64,000 nt of DNA from Gillisia marina (GTDB lineage Bacteria > Bacteroidota > Bacteroidia > Flavobacteriales > Flavobacteriaceae). Made by a program: the position numbers and the translations under genes. Shown here in pieces: positions 45,114 through 53,611 of the stretch (position 1 is its first letter; every line of letters begins with the position of its first letter). The stretch lies in contig NZ_AJLT01000012.1 in the NCBI RefSeq assembly GCF_000258765.1, forward strand, positions 1 through 64,000, written 5' to 3'. The notes under the pieces are model-generated. The model made no database searches. It was not told the DNA's origin and worked only from the letters and a program-made list of their open reading frames with translations.

Positions 45114-46271
45114 CTATGCTTTAAAAAATTCGTTTATACCAAGCTCTAATCTCTTTCTGTCCTCTTCGGTTAAATTAGATCCTGAAGGTAAACACAAACC
45201 AGTTTCAAATAATTCTTCTGCTATTCCATTTCCATAATAAGGCATTTTTTCAAAAACTGGTTGTAAATGCATTGGTTTCCAAAGTGGTCTACACTCTATA
45301 TTAAGACCCTCCATAAATAATCTAAAGTCTTCTCTGTTTTTACCTGTAATTTTTTCATTTACAGATATTATTGTTAACCAATTATTACAAAAGTAGTCAC
45401 TATTTGGTTCCGAAAAGACAGTCACTCCATCTATTGTTGAAAATGTATCCTGATAAAACTCATTCATTTTTCGTCTTAATCCAACATGCTCATCTAAAAC
45501 TTGCATTTGGCCTCTCCCTATACCTGCTGAAATATTACTTAATCTATAATTATATCCAATTTCAGTATGCTGATAATGTGGCGCATCATCTCTTGCTTGA
45601 GTTGCTAAAAATATAGCTTTTTGTTTAATTGACTTCTTATTAGCAATTAATGCACCTCCACCTGAGGTAGTTATAATCTTATTTCCATTAAAAGAGAGTA
45701 TCCCAATTTCCCCAAAAGTACCACATTTTTTTCCTTTGTAGGAACTTCCCAATGCCTCTGCACTATCTTCTATGATTGGAATTTCAAATTTATCGGCAAC
45801 TTGTTTTACTTCATCAATCTTATAAGGCATCCCGTACAAATGGACAGCAATTATAGCTTTCGGCTTTTTACCATTAGCCATTCTATCTACAATTGCATTT
45901 TCCAACTGAACCGGACATAAATTCAGAGTATCTCTTTCACTATCAATAAATACCGGGGTAGCGCCCAAGTACATGATAGGGTTTGCCGAAGCAGCGAATG
46001 TCATACTTTGACATATAACTTCATCGCCCTGCTCTACACCCAACAAAATCAAAGCTAAATGTAGTGCTGCCGTACCTGAACTTAATGCCGCAACATGAAT
46101 TGAGGATTCTTCATCTTTTCCATTGGTTAAATAACTTTCTATATCCAACTCAAATCCTGTAACGTTGGGACCTAATGGTGCTATCCAATTAGCTTCAAAG
46201 GCTTCATTCACAAATTTTTGTTCAGTCCCACCCATATGTGGTGAGGAGAGCCATATTTTGCCCTGTTCCAT
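45114..46271 (-). CDS. DegT/DnrJ/EryC1 aminotransferase, PglE-like
   Basis: 385 residues. PLP-dependent sugar aminotransferase: IWLSSPHMGGTEQKFVNEAF, PLP-phosphate contacts in LSSGTAALHLAL, EDSAEALGSSYKGKKCGTFG, and the Schiff-base lysine in SFNGNKIITTSGGGALI (about residue 187). In this place between the 4,6-dehydratase and the acetyltransferase it should convert the 4-keto sugar to UDP-4-amino-4,6-dideoxy-GlcNAc, as PglE does in Campylobacter. Pathway known for the family; substrate here inferred. Confidence 0.9.
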   Translation of the reverse strand: MEQGKIWLSSPHMGGTEQKFVNEAFEANWIAPLGPNVTGFELDIESYLTNGKDEESSIHVAALSSGTAALHLALILLGVEQGDEVICQSMTFAASANPIMYLGATPVFIDSERDTLNLCPVQLENAIVDRMANGKKPKAIIAVHLYGMPYKIDEVKQVADKFEIPIIEDSAEALGSSYKGKKCGTFGEIGILSFNGNKIITTSGGGALIANKKSIKQKAIFLATQARDDAPHYQHTEIGYNYRLSNISAGIGRGQMQVLDEHVGLRRKMNEFYQDTFSTIDGVTVFSEPNSDYFCNNWLTIISVNEKITGKNREDFRLFMEGLNIECRPLWKPMHLQPVFEKMPYYGNGIAEELFETGLCLPSGSNLTEEDRKRLELGINEFFKA

Positions 46272-46276
46272 ATATT

Positions 46277-46876
46277 TTAATTTAAATACTTTATTATTTT
46301 CCCTGGATTTCCTACTACTACCGCAAAATCTGGAATATCACGTATTATTACAGCCCCAGCTCCAACCGTTACCCATTTACCAATTTTTATACCAGGAATA
46401 ATCACTGCTCCAATTCCAATGTGAGTTCCTTCATTAATTTTTACATTTCCTGCAATAGCTGCATTTGGAGAGATATGAACATAATTCCCTAGTATACAGT
46501 CATGATCTATTGTAGAAGCAGTATTAATTATACAATGCTCACCTATTTCGGCAGAAGCATTCACACAGGCATTAGGCATGACACAGTGCCTTTTTTTTAT
46601 TGTCGCATTTGGTGATATTATAGCCGACTTGTGGATTATTGCATTCGAGATATTACCCGTAAATGACTCCGCAACTTTCTTTCGAATCTTATTATTTCCA
46701 ATAGCAATAATAGTGTCAGAATCTAATAAGCAGCTATTTAATGTATGAACTACAGACCTATCATTTAATGATTCAATATTTTTATTATCATCAAAAATTT
46801 GATCAATTGAAATATTTATTGATTCAGCAATATCAATAATAACTTTTCCATGACCACTGGCTCCGTAAATATTCAT
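46277..46876 (-). CDS. NeuD/PglD-like sugar O/N-acetyltransferase
   Basis: 199 residues. An N-terminal Rossmann-like UDP-sugar-binding part (MNIYGASGHGKVIIDIAES) and a C-terminal left-handed beta helix with hexapeptide repeats (INTASTIDHDCILGNYVHIS, GTHIGIGAVIIPGIKIG). The catalytic His is expected in DHDC near residue 125. PglD acetylates the 4-amino group to give UDP-diNAcBac. It starts two bases after the end of the upstream phosphoglycosyltransferase and ends five bases before pglE. The NeuD alternative (O-acetylation of sialic acid) is less likely given the PglC/E/F neighbours. Confidence 0.88.
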   Translation of the reverse strand: MNIYGASGHGKVIIDIAESINISIDQIFDDNKNIESLNDRSVVHTLNSCLLDSDTIIAIGNNKIRKKVAESFTGNISNAIIHKSAIISPNATIKKRHCVMPNACVNASAEIGEHCIINTASTIDHDCILGNYVHISPNAAIAGNVKINEGTHIGIGAVIIPGIKIGKWVTVGAGAVIIRDIPDFAVVVGNPGKIIKYLN

Positions 46877-46878
46877 AA

Positions 46879-47490
46879 TTAATTATGTCCGTTAAAGGGT
46901 TCTGTAGTAGCCATATTTTCTGCGTTAATTCCTTCAGAAACTAAAACCTTTTGAACCGTCTTAAAAAGAATTTCCATATCTAATAAAAAGGATACGTTTT
47001 GAACGTACCAAACATCATATTCAAATTTCTGAGTCCAACTAATAGCATTTCTACCATTTACTTGCGCCCAACCCGTTATGCCGGGTTTTAATTCATGCCT
47101 TTTATATTGATGTGGTGTATATATAGGCAAATATTGTGGCAAAAGAGGTCTGGGGCCAATAATGCTCATATCGCCAATTAGAACATTCCATAATTGCGGA
47201 ATCTCATCTAAAGATGTTTTTCTAATAAATTTGCCGATGCTTGTCAATCTTTGTGAATCTGGAAGTAAATTACCAATAGAATCCTTTTCATCTGTCATCG
47301 TTTTAAATTTCACGATATTGAAAATTTTACCCTTTTTACCAGGTCTTTTCTGAACAAAAAAAGGATTTCCTTTATTCGCCAAAAGTAAGAGAATCGAAGC
47401 TATTAATAATAACGGACTTAAAATTAGAAGTGCCACTAATGAAATAATAAAATCAAAAAAAGGCTTGATAAATACTATATAAATCTTCAA
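46879..47490 (-). CDS. initiating phosphoglycosyltransferase, PglC-like
   Basis: 203 residues. Monotopic phosphoglycosyltransferase: re-entrant helix at about 10-35 with SLVALLILSPLLLIASILLL, KRPGKKGKIFNIVKFKTM, catalytic pair in RKTSLDEIPQLWNVL (Asp-Glu), GDMSIIGPRPLLPQY and KPGITGWAQVNGRNA. The small size equals PglC, which moves diNAcBac-1-phosphate to undecaprenyl phosphate and starts the repeat unit. The adjacent PglD/E/F homologues support that donor. A -7 element and a hairpin lie just upstream. Confidence 0.93.
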   Translation of the reverse strand: MKIYIVFIKPFFDFIISLVALLILSPLLLIASILLLLANKGNPFFVQKRPGKKGKIFNIVKFKTMTDEKDSIGNLLPDSQRLTSIGKFIRKTSLDEIPQLWNVLIGDMSIIGPRPLLPQYLPIYTPHQYKRHELKPGITGWAQVNGRNAISWTQKFEYDVWYVQNVSFLLDMEILFKTVQKVLVSEGINAENMATTEPFNGHN

Positions 47491-47556
47491 TAAGTCTGTT
47501 TTAAATTATAAGTTTATGCACCTTATGCTTTCAAAATTTCAGGTGATAATTACGGG

Positions 47557-47583
47557 CAAAAGTACAAAATTCTTTAAAGCAAA
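47557..47583 (-). promoter_or_regulatory. possible internal promoter before the PglC gene
   Basis: On the minus strand TTTG (47583-47580), 15 bases, then TACTTTTG (47564-47557), an exact -7 consensus with two bases less spacing than usual. It would allow separate expression of pglC-D-E-F. Confidence 0.4.
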
Positions 47584-47605
47584 AATTTTATTTTTATTTG
47601 CTTTA
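47575..47605. other. inverted repeat between GT4 and PglC genes
   Basis: TAAAGCAAA and TTTGCTTTA arms of nine bases around 13 AT bases, overlapping the GT4 stop codon and the -33 part of the promoter above. It could be a weak terminator or an mRNA 3'-end stabiliser; no long T run follows. Confidence 0.4.
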
Positions 47606-48760
47606 TGTATGCAAGTTCTCCAGATTTTTATATTCAGCTAAAAGGAGATTCCAAAAATGCTCTCTTTCATAACTAGCAGCAATTTGGTATCTCGCATTAC
47701 TTTTTAGCTCCTCTAAAAAGATACGATCTTTATAAAATAGGCTCATCGCATTATACAAACTTACACTATCCTTCACCGGGATAATAATACCATTTTCCTT
47801 ATGCTTAATTATTTCGTTACAACCATTAATATTAGTTACTATTGAAGGTAAATTCATTGCGCCAGCCTGCATTACTACATTAGGAAAACCTTCTCTATAA
47901 CTAGGAAATGTAAGCACATCTGAAATTGCCAAATATGGACGTACATCTTCTTGGTATCCAACTGATATGATATTGTTGTGCGATTTTATAATCTCCAAAT
48001 TTGAATCGTCTATTGGATCCAGATCATTTTCAAACGGACCAACTAGCAATAATTTCACATCGGAATTAACTTCATGTAACTTTTTAAATGCTGTAATTAA
48101 TTCATTAATTCCTTTTTCTGAAACAATCCTTCCAATAAAAATAAAAACAAGGTCATTCTTATTTATATTAAGTTTTTTTCTAAGTAAGTCTTTATCAGTT
48201 TCCAAATACAACTTAGGATCGAAATAATTAGTATCAATTCCATTTGAGCTTCCTTTTCCCAAAATCCTAAGCCTTTTATCTTTTGCGAATTTTTGATCAA
48301 GAATGATCTTTTTTAATTCAAAAGAATTAGGGTAGATCTTCGTAGCTAAGCTATAAGTCATCTTTTCCACAAAATTTAAAATTTTCCTTTTAAATCCTGA
48401 AGTTTCAAGCAGAGGCAATCCAGCAACGGTATGAAGCCTAATAGGAATACCTGCAAGTTTTGCCGCAAACATACCCACAATTCCTGCTTTGGGCGTGTGG
48501 GTGTGGACAATTAGAGGTTTTTCATTTTTAAAATACTTATAAAGTTTATATACCGCTTTTAAATCTTCAACGGGCGTAATTTTTCGCGTCATCTCAACCC
48601 AAAAGGTTTTTACATTATTTTCTCTTCCATATTTATCAAGACGCTCCTTTTCAGCAGCGATTGCAGTTACTTCGTAATGAGAGTTCATAAAAGAAAGTTG
48701 CCCTTCTAGAAGTTTTTCTAATGAAAGAGGAATCGTTGTAATGCGTATGAGTTTTTTCAA
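47603..48760 (-). CDS. GT4 family glycosyltransferase (capsule/PglA-like)
   Basis: 385 residues, GT-B fold. The N-domain has IVHTHTPKAGIVGMFAAKLA and LHTVAGLPLLETSG, as in the EpsD/PglA/WbpU branch; the C-domain has VFIFIGRIVSEKGINELITA and the donor-binding E-x7-E in PSYREGFPNVVMQAGAM. It may add the second sugar to the PglC product. A well-spaced promoter lies 40 bases upstream, which would start a new transcript within the polysaccharide locus. Confidence 0.9.
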   Translation of the reverse strand: MKKLIRITTIPLSLEKLLEGQLSFMNSHYEVTAIAAEKERLDKYGRENNVKTFWVEMTRKITPVEDLKAVYKLYKYFKNEKPLIVHTHTPKAGIVGMFAAKLAGIPIRLHTVAGLPLLETSGFKRKILNFVEKMTYSLATKIYPNSFELKKIILDQKFAKDKRLRILGKGSSNGIDTNYFDPKLYLETDKDLLRKKLNINKNDLVFIFIGRIVSEKGINELITAFKKLHEVNSDVKLLLVGPFENDLDPIDDSNLEIIKSHNNIISVGYQEDVRPYLAISDVLTFPSYREGFPNVVMQAGAMNLPSIVTNINGCNEIIKHKENGIIIPVKDSVSLYNAMSLFYKDRIFLEELKSNARYQIAASYEREHFWNLLLAEYKNLENLHT

Positions 48761-48799
48761 ATGAAATGAGATTAATTATAAAAATTAACAGCGAGATGA

Positions 48800-48827
48800 C
48801 AAATATATATTAACCACTTAAAATCAA
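48800..48827 (-). promoter_or_regulatory. promoter for the GT4-pgl part of the locus
   Basis: TTG (48827-48825), 17 bases, TATATTTG (48807-48800). Both elements and the spacing fit the Bacteroidota consensus; the -7 element ends 39 bases before the ATG. Confidence 0.6.
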
Positions 48828-48980
48828 TTCGATTATTAACATTAAATATGCATGCTTCGATTGCTTTAAGATTCTTATAAGTTAATTGAAATTCCTTTTA
48901 ATAATTACTGCTATCTCTAAGCTACATTCAGTAATTTCTTAGAATCCATACCGATTATCTTACCAGATTTTAATTGCTTT

Positions 48981-50144
48981 TCATGAGCTAGATAATAATA
49001 GATTACAAAAAAAAATAAAATACATAATCATTGATTTCTGGCGAATAATAATCCCAAGATTAGACATTACAAAAGTCATTGCGAAAGAAGTAATCAGAAA
49101 TAAAGCTAAACTCATTTTCACGTTCATTGGAGCAAGTTTGATGAATTTAAAAAAGTCCAATTTCACGATTTTAAGAAATAATAGTATGTAAATTAGATTT
49201 TCCATAGAAACTATAACGCCTAAGATTCCGGGAGCATCAAAGAATAATGGTCTAAACCAGAAACTAAAGATTTTTTCTGGTAAAGAATAACCTGCCATAT
49301 TCAATCCTGAGCCAGATTCACTAAGAGCATCTGCCCTATTTGAGGTAAACTTAAGAAAATCAAAGATTAGATCATTAGAATTTTCTAAATTCACTACAGA
49401 AAGTATTGAGTTTTGAAGTAAAAACAAGCTTAATAGAAATATCCCTAATGCAATACCTTTATGTTTCCATGTAAACCTCCCTAAACCGGTCAAGAAGCCC
49501 AGGAGAAATCCTATTGATAAAATTAGAAAAATATGAGGACGAATATAAAAAACCAAGAGTGAACCAACTAATAAGGTAATAACTCTCTCTTTGGGTTTTG
49601 AAATTGCATAACCAAATAGCATTAATCCCAAGAAAATTAGCGCCCCTTTTCCCAAAGAAGCAGTCCAGAAATGCATATTAGGAAGAAAGAGAATAAGTGT
49701 GAGTAAATCCACTTTTTTAAAAACCTTTACATCCAAGGGAATGTTTTCCTTAAAAAATAAGTAGGCATAAACAAAACCCATAAATCCTACCCAGGTATAG
49801 AGAAGCATCATCATCTCGTAACTAAAACCAAAATAATTAATAAAAGGATAAGATACGAAATCTATAAAAGTGGTTTCGGTCCCTAAATAGTCGAGCCAGC
49901 CTTTGTTTCTATTTTGAGGAACACTATAATATCTTATCGAATCTGATGGATTAAAAAGTGCATAAATATAATAGATCACACCAAAGACCAAATGATAAAG
50001 TGATAGTAGATTCATTAATTTTTTCTTAAAGAAAAAATGTCTTAATTGTAATTTGGAAAAGATGTGCTGATTAACAAAAAACAAAATCAACAGGAGTAAG
50101 ATAACCTTTGATATATTGATAAAATGCAACGTAAGTACTTCCAT
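48981..50144 (-). CDS. Wzy/EpsG-like polymerase, copy 1
   Basis: 387 residues from the ATG at 50144 (an ATG ten codons earlier is possible). About ten membrane helices with a long loop after helix 2 (NPSDSIRYYSVPQNRNKGWL). Short loops carry F-W-T-x-S-L-G-K-G, IRPHIF and FWFRPLFFDAPG, repeated closely in the second copy. The size and topology fit the polysaccharide polymerases (Wzy/EpsG). DNA identity with copy 2 is very visible at the 3' end, so they are duplicates. Separated from copy 2 by the deacetylase gene. Confidence 0.75.
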   Translation of the reverse strand: MEVLTLHFINISKVILLLLILFFVNQHIFSKLQLRHFFFKKKLMNLLSLYHLVFGVIYYIYALFNPSDSIRYYSVPQNRNKGWLDYLGTETTFIDFVSYPFINYFGFSYEMMMLLYTWVGFMGFVYAYLFFKENIPLDVKVFKKVDLLTLILFLPNMHFWTASLGKGALIFLGLMLFGYAISKPKERVITLLVGSLLVFYIRPHIFLILSIGFLLGFLTGLGRFTWKHKGIALGIFLLSLFLLQNSILSVVNLENSNDLIFDFLKFTSNRADALSESGSGLNMAGYSLPEKIFSFWFRPLFFDAPGILGVIVSMENLIYILLFLKIVKLDFFKFIKLAPMNVKMSLALFLITSFAMTFVMSNLGIIIRQKSMIMYFIFFCNLLLSSS

Positions 50145-50363
50145 GCTTATGATATTGTATAAGCATCTCACCATACAATTATAAGACCGATTGGATATAA
50201 ATTTCTACAACACTTAAGGAATGCTGATAACAAACTATTCACCAGCATCTTGGGTTGTTTTCTATTTAAAATTACTTAACACACCTCATGGAACTTGATT
50301 AAAAAACCACAAAAAAAGTGTAGAAATATTACATAATAAGCAGCTAAGGATTGCTGCAATATT

Positions 50364-51425
50364 TTAAACTAAAGAGTTAAGTTCACTCATGGTTAAAGAG
50401 CCAAAATCATATTTATTTTGGCATTTTTTATAATGCTCAAGTAATTTCCTTAAATCGGATATATTTTCTTCAGGATTATTTCCAAAATTATGTGGATGCC
50501 ACCATAAATGATAAATTTCATTATTTTTAGCGGCATGTGTCATTTCAGATATAATCCTATTTAATTTTAAATTATTAAGAATCTTATGCTTGGAATAAGG
50601 TCGCAACAACCTACTTGCTTTTTGAGACAGCGGTATTCCATCTATTTTATTTAATTCCTTAACCCTATAAGATTTGTTGTTGGAGCCAAAGTATGCATCA
50701 CCAGTACGAAAAAGTCTATTCTTAAGCGAAGTGCTTTGCGTATCCTTCCAATACCAGTCTGTCGGATTGGAGCGTACATTCTTTATACCAAATTCATAAC
50801 AAACTTTTAAATAAGATTCATTGAATTGGTTTCTGGGAAAAACAAGGGATTTAAGTTCAATACCCATAGCTTTTGCCATTGATATTGATTTCTCCAAGTC
50901 AGCTTTAAATGATGCCAGAGTTTGTCCGTCCTCTAAGCAATAATAATGTGAATACGTATGAGTACCTATTTCTTGGTTGGCAGTATTATTAATTTGCGAA
51001 ATAAGATCTTTTGCAAAACATGATTGAGCGGACAACTCAGGTTTTAATGAATCCCCGTATTTATATGCTGAAAGAGAAGAATTAACATAGTCGGGAACTC
51101 GACTAGGCTTATTTGCTTCCCATTCCTCAAAGTCCCTATTAAACAACATCCCTACAGTTGCCCATGTACAATGGATATTGTATTCAAGAAATAGCTTTAA
51201 AATTTCAGGAATTATCTTTCTTGTATTTTCAAAATAAGTTTTCTTATCGTTATGATCAACCTTATCAAACACACCCCAAATCAATTCAAAATCCAATGAT
51301 ATTACTAAAAAACCATTATTGTTTATTTGTTGATTTGCTGTTTTGTTCATGGTTTGATTCGATAATTCAAGATTCATTGATTTGTTAACTTGTTGACTTG
51401 CTAATTCGAGATTTTCACTCTTCAC
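50364..51425 (-). CDS. polysaccharide deacetylase family protein (NodB-like)
   Basis: 353 residues. CE4-like domain from about residue 37: LVISLDFELIWGVFDKVDHN, CTWATVGMLFNRDFE, the metal-binding EIGTHTYSHYYC (H-x3-H) and LVFPRNQFNESYL, with YHLWWHPHNFG near the end. No signal peptide, so it may work in the cytosol or be exported another way. Residues 1-35 are a repetitive Asn/Gln/Leu tract (LELASQQVNK, LELSNQTMNK) without homology; the true start may be the ATG at 51350. It lies between the two polymerase copies. De-N-acetylation of the repeat unit is inferred. Confidence 0.82.
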   Translation of the reverse strand: MKSENLELASQQVNKSMNLELSNQTMNKTANQQINNNGFLVISLDFELIWGVFDKVDHNDKKTYFENTRKIIPEILKLFLEYNIHCTWATVGMLFNRDFEEWEANKPSRVPDYVNSSLSAYKYGDSLKPELSAQSCFAKDLISQINNTANQEIGTHTYSHYYCLEDGQTLASFKADLEKSISMAKAMGIELKSLVFPRNQFNESYLKVCYEFGIKNVRSNPTDWYWKDTQSTSLKNRLFRTGDAYFGSNNKSYRVKELNKIDGIPLSQKASRLLRPYSKHKILNNLKLNRIISEMTHAAKNNEIYHLWWHPHNFGNNPEENISDLRKLLEHYKKCQNKYDFGSLTMSELNSLV

Positions 51426-51526
51426 ACTTACCTTTTAATTTTTCCCTGCTTCAAATCGCCACAACATTTTCTTTCATCAATTCAATTTCCCCTGTGCGTT
51501 TCAACTTCCTAAATCTCATAATCTTA

Positions 51527-52673
51527 TCATATTTTTTCTGAGCTAGATAATAATAGATCACAAAAAAACGCAAAATACATCACCATTGATTTTTGCCTCA
51601 TAATGATTCCAAGGTTGGACATAATAAAAGTCATCGCAAAGGAAGACAGCAGAAAAACTACCAGACTCATTTTAACAACTACTTCACTTTTAAATAAAAA
51701 TTTTATGAAATTTATATTTAAAATTTTAAAAAACAGAAAAAGGTATAATAAATTTTCAAACGATATAATTAAACTCAAAAATCCGCCAGAATCAAAAAAT
51801 AAGGGCCTAAACCAGAAGGTAAAAAGTTTTAACGGAAGGGGATAAGATGAAATGTCTACCCCGGAACCTGATTCGCTTAACCCCTCAGCACGCGTTTCGC
51901 TAAAATTTTCGAAATCGCCAATAACATTATCTGAATCCTCTAGGCCTACTACATTTAAGATTTGATCTTGTGCAATCAACAATCCACCGACGAGAATTAT
52001 ATAAACCATTAATTTTTTCCAAAAAGCAATTTTTTCCTTTCCGCTCATATATCCTAATACAATTCCTACAGCAACAAATAAAAAGACATGAGGCCGCACA
52101 AAATATATTATCAATAGTGCAAAGATTAATTTATACATTCTTTCTTTAGGCTTATTAATCGCATAAGCAAATAACATCAATCCAAAGAAGATAATAGATC
52201 CTTTACCTAAGGATGCAGTCCAAAAATGCATATTTGGTAAAAATAGAATTAAATACAAAAAATCAAAAAACTTAAAAACTTTTATTTTAACAGTGATATT
52301 CTCCCTAAAAAAAAGATAGGCATAAATGAATCCCAAAAATCCAAACCAGCCAAACAAAACCATCATCATTTCATAGTTAAAACCTAGAAACCTGACAAAG
52401 GGATATGTAATAAACTCTATAAAAGTTGTACCGGCGCCAAAAGATTCAGACCAAACAAAATCACTTTTTAAGGGTCTAAAATAATAACCTTTTGAATCGG
52501 AAGGGTTAAAAGATATATATATATAGTATATGATACCAAAAACTACATGGTAAAAAAATAAAATATTAATTATTTTAATATCAAAGAAATTATGTTGCTT
52601 TTTAAGTTTACGACAAATTATTTGTGTTACGCCGAAAAGAAATAATAATAAAAAAAAGTAATTCTATTATCAT
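51527..52673 (-). CDS. Wzy/EpsG-like polymerase, copy 2 (frame broken at an A8 run)
   Basis: About 381 residues after removing one base from A8 52650-52657. The corrected N-terminus reads MIIELLFLLLFLFGVTQII and continues through SFNPSDSKGYYFRPL to FLGFNYEMMMVLFGWF; as written the first 100 residues fall out of frame. Helices and loops match copy 1, with FWTASLGKGSIIF, VRPHVFLFV and FWFRPLFFDSGG. It starts one base after the GNAT gene stop, so the unit is tightly packed. Two polymerases in one locus may serve two linkages or be a recent duplication. Confidence 0.75.
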
Positions 52674-52674
52674 T

Positions 52675-53607
52675 TTAAAATAATTCTAAATCACCTAAAT
52701 GATAATTCCATTGATTTAAATTTTTGGGATTCAAACCTTCCATTTTTTCAATCAATGTCTTAATTACCAAAATTGGTCCAAGTTTTAAACTAAACTTGAA
52801 TTTGAAAATATCTAATCTTGGGCTAAAAGTAATAATATTGGCTCCTTTGCTCTTGGCGAATGATATAATAATTTCTTCTATCTCCCTACGCGCATTCCGT
52901 TCAAAAAAGATGCATTCTGAAATTCTTAATTCATTGAAATTAGAATGTTTTTTTTCATAAAAAGCGATAAAATAATCCTCAGAAAAATAGCATTGATAAT
53001 CCTGAAGTGGATTTTGAATATATCTCCACAGTAAATATTCAGGGGATTTAGGAATGAAAATTCTATTTCTTCTACTATTAATTTTGTTGCTTTCGTTCGT
53101 TAAGTTACTTACAATACTTAAATCTTTAGCTTTTGGTAAATTAAAATGTGGTTTCCTTTTAAACTGTGGTATTAATGGCTTGAAGCTAACATTTATGTTA
53201 TCAACTTTTTTCCATCCTAATTTTAGGTTGCCAGGCAAACTTTTTTCATTAGGAGTATTAAAAATAAAAAAAAAACCTCTTTCGCTTGCATTATCTACTG
53301 CCATTTTATTCATCTTATTGAATACTCCTACACCCTGATAATCAGGTAGAACCCCAGTATCTACAGCTCTAAAAGTTTTGAATTCCTTAGAATGATTTAA
53401 TCTCCAATCAAATCGCATTAACGCACGAACTCCAATAATTTTACCTTCTTCTTTAGCTACGATAATTAGAGATTCTCCAAAAGGATTTAAAAAGTGCTTA
53501 TATTTCCAAATTTCGGCAGACTTAGGTAGTTTGCCCGCTCCTAAACTTTTTTTAAGAACCGTAACTATTTCCTCTGTATCTTCTAATTTTCCTATAAGAA
53601 ATTCCAT
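52675..53607 (-). CDS. GNAT-type acyltransferase
   Basis: 310 residues. GNAT motif A region in VDTGVLPDYQGVGVFNKMNK (R/Q-x-x-G-x-G/A type, here Q-G-V-G-V) near residue 85, with FFIFNTPNEKSLPGNLKLGW at the substrate side, like the longer GNAT proteins found in exopolysaccharide loci. The C-terminal half is a second, more divergent domain with WRYIQNPLQDYQCYF. It may acylate an amino sugar. It lies between a GT4 and a polymerase gene, four bases from the former and one from the latter. Confidence 0.78.
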   Translation of the reverse strand: MEFLIGKLEDTEEIVTVLKKSLGAGKLPKSAEIWKYKHFLNPFGESLIIVAKEEGKIIGVRALMRFDWRLNHSKEFKTFRAVDTGVLPDYQGVGVFNKMNKMAVDNASERGFFFIFNTPNEKSLPGNLKLGWKKVDNINVSFKPLIPQFKRKPHFNLPKAKDLSIVSNLTNESNKINSRRNRIFIPKSPEYLLWRYIQNPLQDYQCYFSEDYFIAFYEKKHSNFNELRISECIFFERNARREIEEIIISFAKSKGANIITFSPRLDIFKFKFSLKLGPILVIKTLIEKMEGLNPKNLNQWNYHLGDLELF

Positions 53608-53611
53608 ATAT

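Noticed and set aside
46277-46876. Assignment of the acetyltransferase as NeuD for sialic acid O-acetylation
   Set aside because: The immediate neighbours are PglC, PglE and PglF types, so the PglD role fits better; the CMP-sugar genes are more than 11 kb away.
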